A stretch of 64,000 nucleotides of DNA from Cafeteria roenbergensis (taxonomy: Eukaryota; Sar; Bigyra; Bicosoecida; Cafeteriaceae), in NCBI GenBank assembly GCA_008330645.1, contig VLTN01000054.1, forward strand, positions 176,426 to 240,425, read 5' to 3'. The position numbers were made by a program, and so were the translations under genes. Positions 48,920 to 59,221 of the stretch are shown here, in pieces. The notes under the pieces are model-generated. The model was not told the DNA's origin. It did not search any database and saw only the letters and a program-made list of their open reading frames with translations. Within the stretch, counting starts at the first letter, position 1. Each line of letters begins with the position of its first letter.

Positions 48920-51844
48920 TCGCTCTCTACCTCCTCCTTCCGCGAGGACAGGACTACTACTGGCTCGGCGCGGGGATCAAGCGCCAGCTCATGCAGGAGG
49001 AGTTCCCTCGGGAACAGACAGACTGGGTCAAGACGTTCACCGACATTGAAAACGTCGAAGACATATGGGTGTGGGCGACTGGCCCCCTGTACACCACGCT
49101 CTACGACTCTGACTCGACGTTTTGGGGGAGTTTCGCGCCCAACAATGCCGCGGCCACGGCCTCGTCGAGGAGGGGAATCCTCTTCGGCTCCAGCGTGTTG
49201 CTCGGCGGAGTGCGCGTCAGCCAGCTCCGCTCCGCACCCAGGCCAGCCGAGTGCGTATCCTTCGCCTTCATGGACTCGGCGATGCGCGTGCAGTGCCTCG
49301 CCCACGACTCTGAGCTCTTCACCACGGACGACGAGACGCAGGAGCCCGCGGGCACCGGCGGCGAGTACCCGTGGGCGGGAAGCAACCTATCGCTCACGCA
49401 GTCGAGCGTCGAGAACGAGCGCTCGTACGCCGTGAGCGCGGCCTTCCGGTCGTCTTCCGGGCGGTCGTACCCTGCGCCCGCCTACTCGGTGATCCTGCCG
49501 CACTCAAACGCGACCGAGGCGGCCGCCATCCTCGAGGGTCTGTGGCGCCACGGGTACATTGACGAGCAGACGCGCGTCTTCGCAGTGAGCTTCACCGTGT
49601 ACAACCCCAACATCGACCTCTACACGATGTTTGACGCGGTCATTGAGCTGACCAAGGTCGGCACGATCACCGTGGGCGTAGAAACGACCACCGCGCGACT
49701 GGGCACCGTGTGGGAGTCCCGGGACACAACAACACTGGTGCTGGAGGTTGTTGTGATTCTGTTCTACTGCTACTACACCTTCATTGAGCTGCGGCGAACC
49801 TTTACCCTGGGGTTCCGGCGGCTGCAGCGCTTTTCGGCCATCGCCCACGACCTGAACATTTTCACGTACATCACCTACTGGACGTTCAAGCTGCTTGCGG
49901 CAGTGTCCGTGCCCGACGGGGTGGTGGTCGACTCGGATGAGTTCTTTGACTTTCGGCTGGCAATTCGGCTTCGGGAGATTGCCAGGCTGTCTCTCAGCTG
50001 CACGGTGTTCATCGTCTTCTTCAAGCTGCTCGCCTACAGCGCGATCATCCCGTCCTTCGGCCTGCTCACGCGCACCATCGGCAACGCCGTCGGCCCCACC
50101 GTCACGTTCCTGCTCATCTCCGCGCTGATGCTGTACAGCTTCTCGGCGTCGTACATGATCGCGCTGGGACCGCGGGCCTTTCACTATCGCAACCTTGCGA
50201 CATCGGCCACGACGCTGCTCAGGGCGTTACTTGGCGACTTCGACTACGAGGAGATTCGCACCGGCCACTTCCTGGTCGGCCCGATCTTGTTCATCCTGTG
50301 AGTGCGGAATCCCGCAGCTCCGGCACCGGCGCCAAGACTGGTCGGCCGGATGGGAGGGAGTCGGCCAGCGCCCAGCCGTTGCCGGCCACGGGCGCATGCC
50401 GACTGAACGGGTTGCCAGCCTCTGCTCCCCTCCCCCCCCCCCCTCACACATACCCCGCTTTCTCCCCCCCGCCCGCTTCCCTCCCTCCGCTTGTTCGCCC
50501 AGGTTTGTGTTCCTGGGAGTTGTGGTGCTGCTCAACGTGGTCATCGCTATCGTGTCTGCGGCTTGGGACGCCGCCACTTCTGACGTGGACGTGGCCGACG
50601 ACGCGCGCATCGCACGGCTCTTCGCGCAGCATGCCTGGGCGGTCGTGTCTGGGGTGCCCTTCATCGGCAGTGCGTTGCAGACCTGCCAGCAGCGCCGACG
50701 CGAAGCCAAGGAGGAGTGGGTGAGCCGAACCGCGCGCGCTGTCACGGAGCTGCCGGTCTCCCGCATGCTGAAGCTGCAGCCGTGGCAGCGCATCAGGAGG
50801 GCAGCCACTGGCAGTCGCAAGGGCAACGCCGCGGATTTCATGGCAGGGGCCATCAGCGGATTCGACTTCCGCGAGCACAAGCTGCACGAGGCTGCTTCGC
50901 CGTTTGTGAGGGACGAAAAGAGCGACGGGGCTGCTGCAGCGGCCGCCGGAAAGCGTGACGGCACTGCCGGGACCATGGGCGAGGCGGCCGCGACCCTGTC
51001 GGGGGAGGGCGACCCGACAGGGTTCTTGCCAGGCAGCGCCAAAGCAGCCAAGACGTCTGACGGCGATGCGCGTGCCGCGGATGCGCAGCCGCTGGGCGAA
51101 GCGCCCGCGGCGGGAGGGTCGCCTGCCCCGGCCACACCGGCAGGCGAGGACGGCGATGCCGGCGCGGGGCCTTGCACCTCCGCGGGGTGCTGCAGCCAAA
51201 GCTGCTGTCGCTGCTGCTGCTGCAGCTGTGACTGGTGGGTCGCGCCAGCCCCGGGACTCTCTTCCAAGGCCAGACACTTCCCTGGCGTGTATCGCCGGGC
51301 GGCTGCTGCGGTCATGTCCACCGGACTTGACAAGATCAAGCATGGCGACGGGCTGGACCCCACGCGGGCAAGCGGGCCGTACGCGACCCCGCTTGCCCTT
51401 GAGATCAACACCCGCATTGCACTGAAGCGCCAGCTCCTTGGAAAGAACGTGTACCGCGATCTAGTGAGGCAGCGCGTGCAGGAGTCTGTTGAGGCCCTCA
51501 TCCGGGACTCTTGGCACCACGTCGCTGCCAGAGTGCGGACAGTCGACGCCTCCCAAGTAGAGATGTACGCAAACTCTGACCTGGCAAGTGCTCGCGGCGA
51601 GGACGCTCCCTGGTACGCTCACCAAATGGCTCCCGGTGGCGGCGGCCTCTGGCCATTCGGAACGTACCAGCTCCGCCAACGTCGCCCGTCCGGCGCTTCC
51701 AGCAGCCTGCCATTGGCCGAGCGGCCCGGTTCGGCTCACCCCGACTGGGTGCCATCGGAACCCCTTCCTGTGCCCGTTCCGGGGGCCGCAGGCGAAGGGG
51801 CTTCGGCAAAAGTGCAGCCCTGGCGAGAGGAGCCTGCGCAGTGA
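47322..51844 (+). CDS. Polycystin-2-like (PKD/TRPP) cation channel
   Basis: Three exons, 47322..48650, 48952..50297, 50503..51844; 1338 residues. The first 380 residues are Pro/Gly/Ala-rich cytosolic sequence; the ATG at 47322 is a choice among several. S1 is VAVYIVFCLAVVFSSVV. A 260-residue extracellular TOP-type domain follows, with NLS and NAT glycosylation sites. S2 is near residue 705, S4 near 805, S5 near 835. The pore reads LLRALLGDFDYEEI, matching the LGD filter of PKD2, and S6 is FVFLGVVVLLNVVIAIVSAAW (split by intron 2). The C-tail has a striking Cys cluster (about residues 1112-1135). PKD2 channels act in cilia and ER and conduct Ca2+ and monovalent cations. No EF-hand or coiled coil like the animal C-tail is evident. 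Confidence 0.88.
48864..48917. repeat. C15 run and (CT)18 tract in the first polycystin intron
   Basis: Poly-C at 48864-48878 followed by CT repeats at 48882-48917, just upstream of the acceptor. It may serve as an extended polypyrimidine tract. Confidence 0.9.
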
Positions 51845-52058
51845 GCAGAGGGGTGCTGCCCTCTCGATCGCCTTTGCCATCGCATCGGCCACGGTGCTTG
51901 ATGTGCTGCCGTAATGTGCGTCTTGTGTGGCGCAAGTCTCGTAAGCGGGAATGGCTCTGTGCCGCAAGGGCAGCACGCCAGGCCGGCAGACAGAAATCAC
52001 TCAGGAAACGCCCACCCTCCTCTGCGGGGGCGCCATGGCCAGCATCGCGGAGCTCTTG
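51845..52058. other. 214-base convergent intergenic region
   Basis: Separates the stop codons of the channel and of the peroxidase fusion gene. No clear poly(A) signal seen. Confidence 0.5.
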
Positions 52059-55000
52059 CTAGACAACGGACACAAGGCCCCTTGGCAGACCCATCTCCAC
52101 GTATTGGTCGGAAATTTGCCTTGAGAAGGCACTTGTGCCGCATATGCTGACAAAGAGCAAGTCTTTGGGGGGCAGCACCCCCGCAAGTGTGGATTCCGAC
52201 AGGTATCCAATAGTTGCACGCTTGAACTTGCGCAGGGCCACTCCACCTCGATTAGCCCGCTTCACGTTCACGTGCAGGTCGATGTTTGGCGACATTTGGC
52301 TGCACTTATTCAGCCAATCGCCTTCCAAAATGTCGTCCTCGTCGGCAAAGCAAGCGACCAGCACTAGTTTGAGTTGCAAGGGCGGCCGCTCTCTGGGTGT
52401 CGATCCGCCGAGCGGTGCTCCAGCGCAACCATGGGGGGCTCGATCGGCGCCTGTGGCAGAAGCCGCGTCGTCGAAGCGAGCGTGCTCCGCCCTTGCTTCA
52501 CGCGCAGGCGCGACTGACTCCGCCGCATCCTGCGTGCTGGCAGTTGAGCTCCACCCCTCAACCTGGCCAACTGCAAGTTCAATCTCCGACGAGAAAGGTT
52601 TGAGCGACCTTGATTGTCCGTCAACAGATTCGGCGTCTTCGGCGTGTGCGAACCTGTGCCGGACAGGGTCCATCTCTACGGCTGGTGCGGCTTTGGAGTC
52701 TTCCAAGGCCACGTCCGAGTCGGGGTCGTCAGGTTTGGCTGTCCGGGGCTTGAACCGGGGCCGTTCGCTAGCTGGAGGCTGCGCAGCCGCACGCCCGTGA
52801 CCGTCATGCGTCTCAGAGCGCCAGTCGGTAGTTCCATGCAGGGGAGCCCGCGGCGGATGGGTTGGTGCGAGAGGAGGACGGCGCGAGGGACCGCTTTGGG
52901 AGTACGATTGCTTCCCCTGCATCCCTCGTGGGAGGAGTTCGCCGTCCAGCTCGAATCCCGCGGCCATGCTCTGCAAGCTGGGAGCTACAGCAACTGCGCT
53001 AGCCCCGTGGCCCGCCCGCGTGTCGACCCAAGCACGAGCACGTTGCCTTGGAACCACCGACTTTGTCTGGAACGAGTCTGCCGCCGAGATGCTTGTGAAC
53101 GACATGGTCTTCACAGGGCCTGGGTCAAGCGTGTGCTCTTGACGGGCTGCAAATGCCTTGTCTGCCTCGAGGATGTAGCTGATGAGGTCGAAGTAGGTAA
53201 AAATCGCAGTTCCCTGGGCAATGGCGACGACGATTCCCTCCGAGTCATCGTCCAGGTGGATTCCCACGCCTTTGGGGCCCAGTACCTGAACGCTGTCAGT
53301 GGGCGCAAGCTGGTGCACAAGAGGTGACACCTCGCCCTGCGGGTATTTTCGAACGTACAAATCAAAGCCCTCTCGGTTGTGTCTCCTGACAATTGTGTAA
53401 GGCCGCTCCACGAACGGCAAGCTCTGGTCCGTCCTGGAAATAATTTCCACAACCGAGGCGCGGCGCTTTTTGGCGCGCACGCTGCTACGTGCTGAGCCGC
53501 TTGGCGTGGCAGCGGGGGCGACTCCCTCGACAGGGAATCGAAGAAGCATGTAGCGGCCAAAGGTTGAGGGCCTCCAAGCCAACGCAGGCAGCCCGCTGCA
53601 CTGCCCGTGGAACATTCGGAGCTTCACCACCTGCCGAGACGACCCTGGATTCAGAATTTCTCGAGACAGGACCTTCCATGTTTTGGCATCCTCCGGCCGG
53701 TCACCGCTTGTGTGGTCGGACCAGTGCCCGAACGTCCCGCCCGTGGCCGTCGACTTGAGCACGCCCACGCACATACTGCGGAGCAGGTTGTGGGCTCGCT
53801 GGGAGTGGACGCGCTTGCCAACAATCTCCGAAAAAGCGTCCCGCCCGAAGAAGAACTGCCCGATGTCCGTGCCGATGCTCTTGTCAATCAAGTAGGCCCC
53901 CCCCGGGTGGTTGAATATGAAGTTGGACACGTCGAACACCCACCCGTCGAGCAAGACCCACTTGTTCCCGGCGCGAACCGCCATCTTGACGTCGTGCATC
54001 GTGAGCGACTGGTGCGACTCGGCGATGAACGAGCGGTCGAGCTTGCCGTCCGTCGTGCTGCGGAAAAGATTCGGAGAGCTGAGCGAGTCTTTCGTGATCT
54101 CGTCGTAGGCAGCCAGAATGATGAAGGCAACCGTAATGATGACGAAGAACCCGAGCACGTAGTACTTGATAACGGGCAGAAGCTCCGCAACACCCAGATA
54201 GCAGTTCACCATGCCCGAGGTGGTGAGCACCCAGCCGAAGCCGCGGTGGAACCACTTGGTCCAAAAGAAACTCATGGGCGGTACCTTGGATCCCCTCATG
54301 TACTGCCTCATGAGAGTGCCGGCGACGATTTCGATGATCAGCGTGACGGCCACGGACATGCCAATGTACTGATGCGCGATGGCGGTGCCTCCCGCAGCCG
54401 ACGCCAGCGCGGCCCCGGCCGCTGGGACGGTCAGCGATGCTGCCAGCATCATGGACCACCTGTGAAACGCCTGCCAATTCTTCAGGTGCTTGGCGAAGCG
54501 CACGGTGAAGACGCCGACGGGCACGAGGCAGCCCCACGTCGCGAACATGGACAGACCATGGAAGCCGTACGCTGCCAGCTTGGCGCTTTGAAGTTGCGCC
54601 TCGAAGTCAAGTTGCGCGAACCCACCACCCGCAGCAGTCCCGTTGCCACTTGCTCCGCCGCTCAGGAAGTCCACGCTCAGGCCGGCAACGCGATTGGCGC
54701 CGTGGGTGGCATAGGCATCAGATGCAACGTCCCATGCGACTATGACATCGTTGGCTCCAGCTGTGATTGGCCTGTCGCCGGCAGCGTCGCCTGTGTCGAG
54801 CTTGCGACGGAACGTCACAGTGCTCACGCCACCGCTCTCGCTCCCAGACACCAGCTTCGTGTCCTGGCTGCTGTCCGGCGCCGGCAGCATGTACCCACCG
54901 GCCTTGGCATCTAGCACTTCGGGCGTGCCGCCCTGGACTCGCATCATGATGACGTCGGCGTCTCGCATGCCCTGCCCCAGCCCGATTGCGAACCAGCCGG

Positions 55001-57109
55001 TTCCCTTGAGGGTGGCTGTGATTTCAATCTCATCAGCCCCCGCCGCGGGTGGCACCCATTCGATCGACAGAACTGGCCCCAGGGCCTGGGTGCGTTTTGC
55101 TGCAGAGGCAGATCCCGAGCCACTTCCGCCGCCCGTCCCGCCAGAGGAGCCGGAGCCGCTCCCGCCAGAGCTGCCGCCATCCGTGGCACCGGCCTGCACC
55201 CACTCCTTGGGCACCCGCATGACAGAGTCCGGGATGCTCTTCGCGTCCGTGTTGCGCCGGATGATGTCGGCCATCGTGGTGCCCCGGATCTCGTCCCGCT
55301 CCTCCTCGCTCAGGTAGGGCACGAACTTGCCGCCCTCGTAGTGGCCCAGCTGGTCGTTCTCGAACCAGAAGCGGTCGCCGTCCCGCGTGCGGATGAACTG
55401 CTCGCGGATGATGGCTTTGAAGGTCGGGCCGACGAAGGCGCCAGACGTCGCCTGCTCTGCAAGGCCGCCCACCCACAGGTCCACCTTGGTCACGTCGCCG
55501 CCGTACAGCTGGCTGAGAACTGCAGCAATCTGAGTGTTGGATGTGATGTCGGCAAACGTGCTGGGCGGCTGCAGGCCGTACACCTGGCGCGCGCGAGAGA
55601 AGGAGGGGATCCCTGCGTCGCGACCCCTCAGGACATCCACCGCGGCGAGGTCGTTGCGGATGCCCTCGAGGAAGTTGCGCACATCGTCCACCATGACCGT
55701 GTCGATGGCGGACTCGGGCTGCAGGATGGACCCGCGAAGGTAGTGCGCGATGGTCGTGTACTCGAGGTAGCGCGGGTTGAAGTACACGTCGCGGAGGAGC
55801 AGGTTGCCCGACGCGCAAGTGGTGCCGTCCTCCTCCGCGCACCAGTACATGGAGTTGATGCCCGAGTGGCCGTAGCGGTACGCGGCGACGGCGAAGGCGA
55901 TGTCCACGGACGCGTCCACGGTCGGGTCGTACCCTGCGTACTCGGGCAGTCCCTCGCCGAGGAGGAGCGGCACGTACTCCTTGTACACGACATTCTGCAG
56001 GAGGGCCATGACGCGCTTGCGCGCCTCCTGGAACAGGCGCTCGTCGTCCCACGCGGAGTTGGCCTCGGCGAGCTTGCGTGCCTGGTAGTTGTGCTCGAGG
56101 ACGAAGACGGCGTGCAGGCACAGCAGGCCCGGGTTCACGTTGGCGCGCGGGTCGCCCGCGAAGCGCTGGGCGGCCGAGTTGCGCAGCGGCCCGCCCATGG
56201 GCACGGCATCGCCCGTGTTGCGCGGCAGGCCATTGACGGGGTCGGCGATGAGGAGGCCGCCGTTGAATGTTCGGAGCAGCCGCACGCGGTCGTCGCTCGA
56301 GCCGTAGATGGCGCTGGCGTCGAGGAAGTGCGTCTGGCCGTTGACGGGAGCTCGCGGGTTTCCCTGCGAGGTCCCGCTCGTGGGGTCGTACTGGAGGCGC
56401 TTGAAGCTGATGCGCTGCGTGCCGGTTCCCGCAGGGTCCATGTCCTTGTCTCCTCGAGGCACAGTGATGTTCAGCACCTCGCCGGGCCGGTCGTCCCCCA
56501 TCGTCATGATCACTGCGGAGGCCTTGCAAAGACACGCTTGCGGCTCGTGCATGAGAGCAGCTGCGCTGCGCAGCGTGATTGGCCTCCGCCGCTGCGCTGT
56601 TTCCCAAGCTGTCACTGCCGCTGCTCACTGTCATGCGCCACGAACTGTCCCATAAACGCCGCGAAGAAGCTGACCTCGTGCCTGAGAGGTTTGCAAAAAC
56701 ACAACGCGGCCGAGAGGGCGTGGTAGGCGCACGCCAAGCGAGCTCGGCAAGGCGAGGGCGAGCGCGGAACTCTGGCAGCAGTGCCGTGTCCGACAAGCCT
56801 TTCATGACACCCCCCCCGGCAAACGACACACCCAGCCCTGCCAGGCTTGCGCGACCAGGCTCACTGGTTGTAGCGGAACGGGGGCTGCCCGAACAGGACG
56901 TTCGAGACCACTCGCGGCGCAGGCAGCGTCTCGTCGATGGACGACTTGCCGTCCGCGTAGAAGGCGAGTCCCAGGCGTCGGGAAAACCTGGAGCCCACCG
57001 TCCCCCTCCGAGTCTCCAGGAGGTTGTTCTGGCTGCCGTCGATCGGGGCGAAGAGCTGGGTGGCCGCGGCGCTGACGGCCGCCACGGCCAGCAAGGCAAG
57101 CGCTGCCAT
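52059..57109 (-). CDS. Heme peroxidase - DOMON - cytochrome b561 - cytochrome b5 - FAD/NAD reductase fusion
   Basis: Three exons, complement(52059..56512, 56629..56681, 56865..57109), 1583 residues; the 53-base middle exon carries the distal heme site. Domains in order: signal peptide (1-18); animal-type heme peroxidase (about 20-520) with FAPIDGSQNN, distal FMGQFVAHD, FLDASAIYGSSDDR and proximal-His AAYRYGHSGIN; Ser/Gly linker; DOMON (about 575-720); cytochrome b561 (about 745-900) with histidines in YGFHG, AFHRW, AHQYIG and FHRGFGW; cytochrome b5 (about 935-1015) with NHPGG; FAD/NAD module with RPYTIV, GPKGVG, GTAIFTYFD and a final VSICGTSAF. The peroxidase and DOMON should be outside, b5 and reductase in the cytosol. 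Electrons could pass from NAD(P)H through b5 and b561 to the outside. A low-complexity insert of about 260 residues splits the NAD lobe. Confidence 0.88.
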
Positions 57110-57665
57110 CTCCAGCCCACGCACGTGTCCTCCCCGCAGACGTGCGCGCGGCCACAGGGCTGAGCGGTGACGCAATATTTGCCTGCCGGGACTCTGCCGG
57201 GTGCACTGGCTCCCCTGCGTCGTGCAAGCGACACCAGCCCTGTGCCCAGCACAAGCGAAGGCGCGCCGGTGGATTCGCCAGACGCCGAGTGTGCGCCCCC
57301 CCTGGCGCGCAGGCTTGCACTTTGGGACGGGCGTGGCCAGCTCCGGCTGCAGCCCGCCGGCTGCAGGCGTCGCATTGGAGGCCTGTGCGGGGCGCCATCT
57401 GACAGTCCGCCAGTGAAGCGCAGACGCGTGCCGAGCGCCGACGCGAGAGCCAGCGGCTTTTTCTTCTTCTCAACGTCGCACGAGCTGGCGAGCACAGCTG
57501 GATGGCAGAGTTCGCGCTGCTGGGTAGCAGCGTTCGCCGGCGCCTCGCCTCCCTCCGGCTCTGCGCAGCAGTTTCCGGCCGGCTTGCCGGGCAGTGCCGC
57601 CAAAGCCTGTCGCCCCGCACTCTGGCCTTCAGCAGGGTGCTTGCGCTCGAGGGGCAGACCATGCT
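57110..57665. promoter_or_regulatory. 556-base divergent region (peroxidase fusion / unrecognised gene)
   Basis: Separates head-to-head start codons. No motif identified. Confidence 0.4.
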
Positions 57666-59039
57666 ATGGAGGTGAACGCGGACGCGAAAGCCGCCGTGCT
57701 TGCTTGCCTCTCTGGCAGCCTCGCTCGCCTGCCTCCCGAGTGGACCCGTGAGGTGATCTCGGCGCCCGTGCCCGTGGACACAGACATGCTTGAGGCTTGC
57801 TCCCGCTTGTGTATAGAGCAGAGCGGTAGCACCCTCGACGTGGTTTCGGCATGCACGCTGCGAGGCCGCCTGGACTTGAGTGCCGAGGCGCGGAGGCGGC
57901 TGAAGGCGCCTCTGTCCCGAGACGACCGCGACTCGGACCTCCTCGAAGCGCGGCCTGTGGATTCCAGGGGCAACAATCTGTCGATCCCTCTTGCGCATGC
58001 TGGTGCCGGCGGTCCGGGTGGGAGGCTTGGGGCGAGAGCGGCCGAGGCGCCAGAGCCCGAGGAGCACATCCCAACTTGCAGCCACGAAGCCGGGGCATGT
58101 GCCGCCGTCGACTGCGCCCACCGCATTCGCCACTGGACACCTTCTTGGCTGCGCCCAGCGGGGCGCGGCCGCAGCGCAAGCTTCGGCTGCTGCGCAGTGC
58201 TGCTCCTGCTGGGCCACGGTGACGATGATGAATCCGCTGCTGCTGTCGATGGAGCGGTGTGGGCCGTCGCGTCTGCTCTGAGCGCAGCGCGGCTGTCTGC
58301 CTGCCGGGGAGCGGTGCCGGTCGACGGCGCTTGCGCGCCGAGGCAAGATTGCGGCGGCCACGCCGAGCGACACGGCGCCGTTACGGCTGGCCCACAGCTG
58401 CCCGCTTCGTCATCCACAGACGGGGCGCGGATCCCTGAGCTGCACGGCACGCTGAGGCCCTTTGCAAGCCCGGGGGGGCCTGGGATGGGGAGGCAGCCTG
58501 GCCGATCTCAGAGCGGGCAGTTGCCCGCCATACGCAGGGAAGCCAGGCTGGCGAGGCACCGCTTCAGCATTGCCAGGGCGTCGCCATCGGGGTCGGTGTT
58601 CGAGCAGCCGGTGCCCTCGCTGGCTGCTGCCGCTGCGTCTCTGCGCGCGCGGCCGGGCGTGTTGCTGGTGCTCAACGCCGACTGCCTCGACGCCGGCGCG
58701 GCGAGGCAGCTCGCACGCAGCGTCAGGGGAGAGGCAGATGCACGACTGCCTGACCTCAGCGCCAGTGCGGTGGTGCTTGTCCCACGTGGGCTGGCCGCGC
58801 CGCCGAGCAATGGCGCAGCGTCACCGGTCTGCCAGTGGCACGAGGCTGCGTACACGCGGCTGCCAGCGCACCTGCCTGCGCGCGCAGCGCGGCAGCTCCA
58901 GCGGGAGCGAGCAGTCGCGGCGCTGAGACGGTGGGAGCCGCCGGCGCGGTCCGGCGACGGGACGCACGGCGGGGCAGTTGGCCGGTTGCTCGCTGTGTGT
59001 GTGACGGATGTGATCGTTTTGCCAGCTGCCCCGGCTTGA
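57666..59039 (+). CDS. Unrecognised protein, possible gene
   Basis: Open frame of 457 residues from ATG 57666. The first 90 residues look protein-like (AAVLACLSGSLARLPPEW, then a DMLEACSRLCIE helix and a DLSAEARRRL segment). The middle is Ala/Ser/Gly-rich. Residues 350-400 include a LLVLNADCLDAGAARQLARS segment with a strand-Asp-helix look and a later strand VVLVPRGL. No family is recognised. Acidic and basic residues are balanced, unlike most spurious frames in this GC-rich window. The opposite strand has a shorter open frame with Ser/Arg-rich composition. An undetected intron is possible. Confidence 0.4.
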   Translation: MEVNADAKAAVLACLSGSLARLPPEWTREVISAPVPVDTDMLEACSRLCIEQSGSTLDVVSACTLRGRLDLSAEARRRLKAPLSRDDRDSDLLEARPVDSRGNNLSIPLAHAGAGGPGGRLGARAAEAPEPEEHIPTCSHEAGACAAVDCAHRIRHWTPSWLRPAGRGRSASFGCCAVLLLLGHGDDDESAAAVDGAVWAVASALSAARLSACRGAVPVDGACAPRQDCGGHAERHGAVTAGPQLPASSSTDGARIPELHGTLRPFASPGGPGMGRQPGRSQSGQLPAIRREARLARHRFSIARASPSGSVFEQPVPSLAAAAASLRARPGVLLVLNADCLDAGAARQLARSVRGEADARLPDLSASAVVLVPRGLAAPPSNGAASPVCQWHEAAYTRLPAHLPARAARQLQRERAVAALRRWEPPARSGDGTHGGAVGRLLAVCVTDVIVLPAAPA

Positions 59040-59221
59040 GTGCGCGTGTGGACCGGCCCAGACAACCCCTTTCGGAGTGTACGCGCCCTTGTGGGCGCCC
59101 ACTCACGCGGCATGCGCACAAAGTTGTGAGCCAAGCCCTAAACTCTGGCGGTTGCGGCACAGAGCTGGTCGGAGTGGCTGTCCGCGAGTTCCGCGCCGCC
59201 CAGCGCCACTCCTTGCCGGCG

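Noticed and set aside
57629-58450. 273-residue minus-strand frame as the real gene instead of the plus frame
   Set aside because: Ser/Arg/Ala-rich with no order; the plus frame has a balanced N-terminus with helical segments. Neither is certain.
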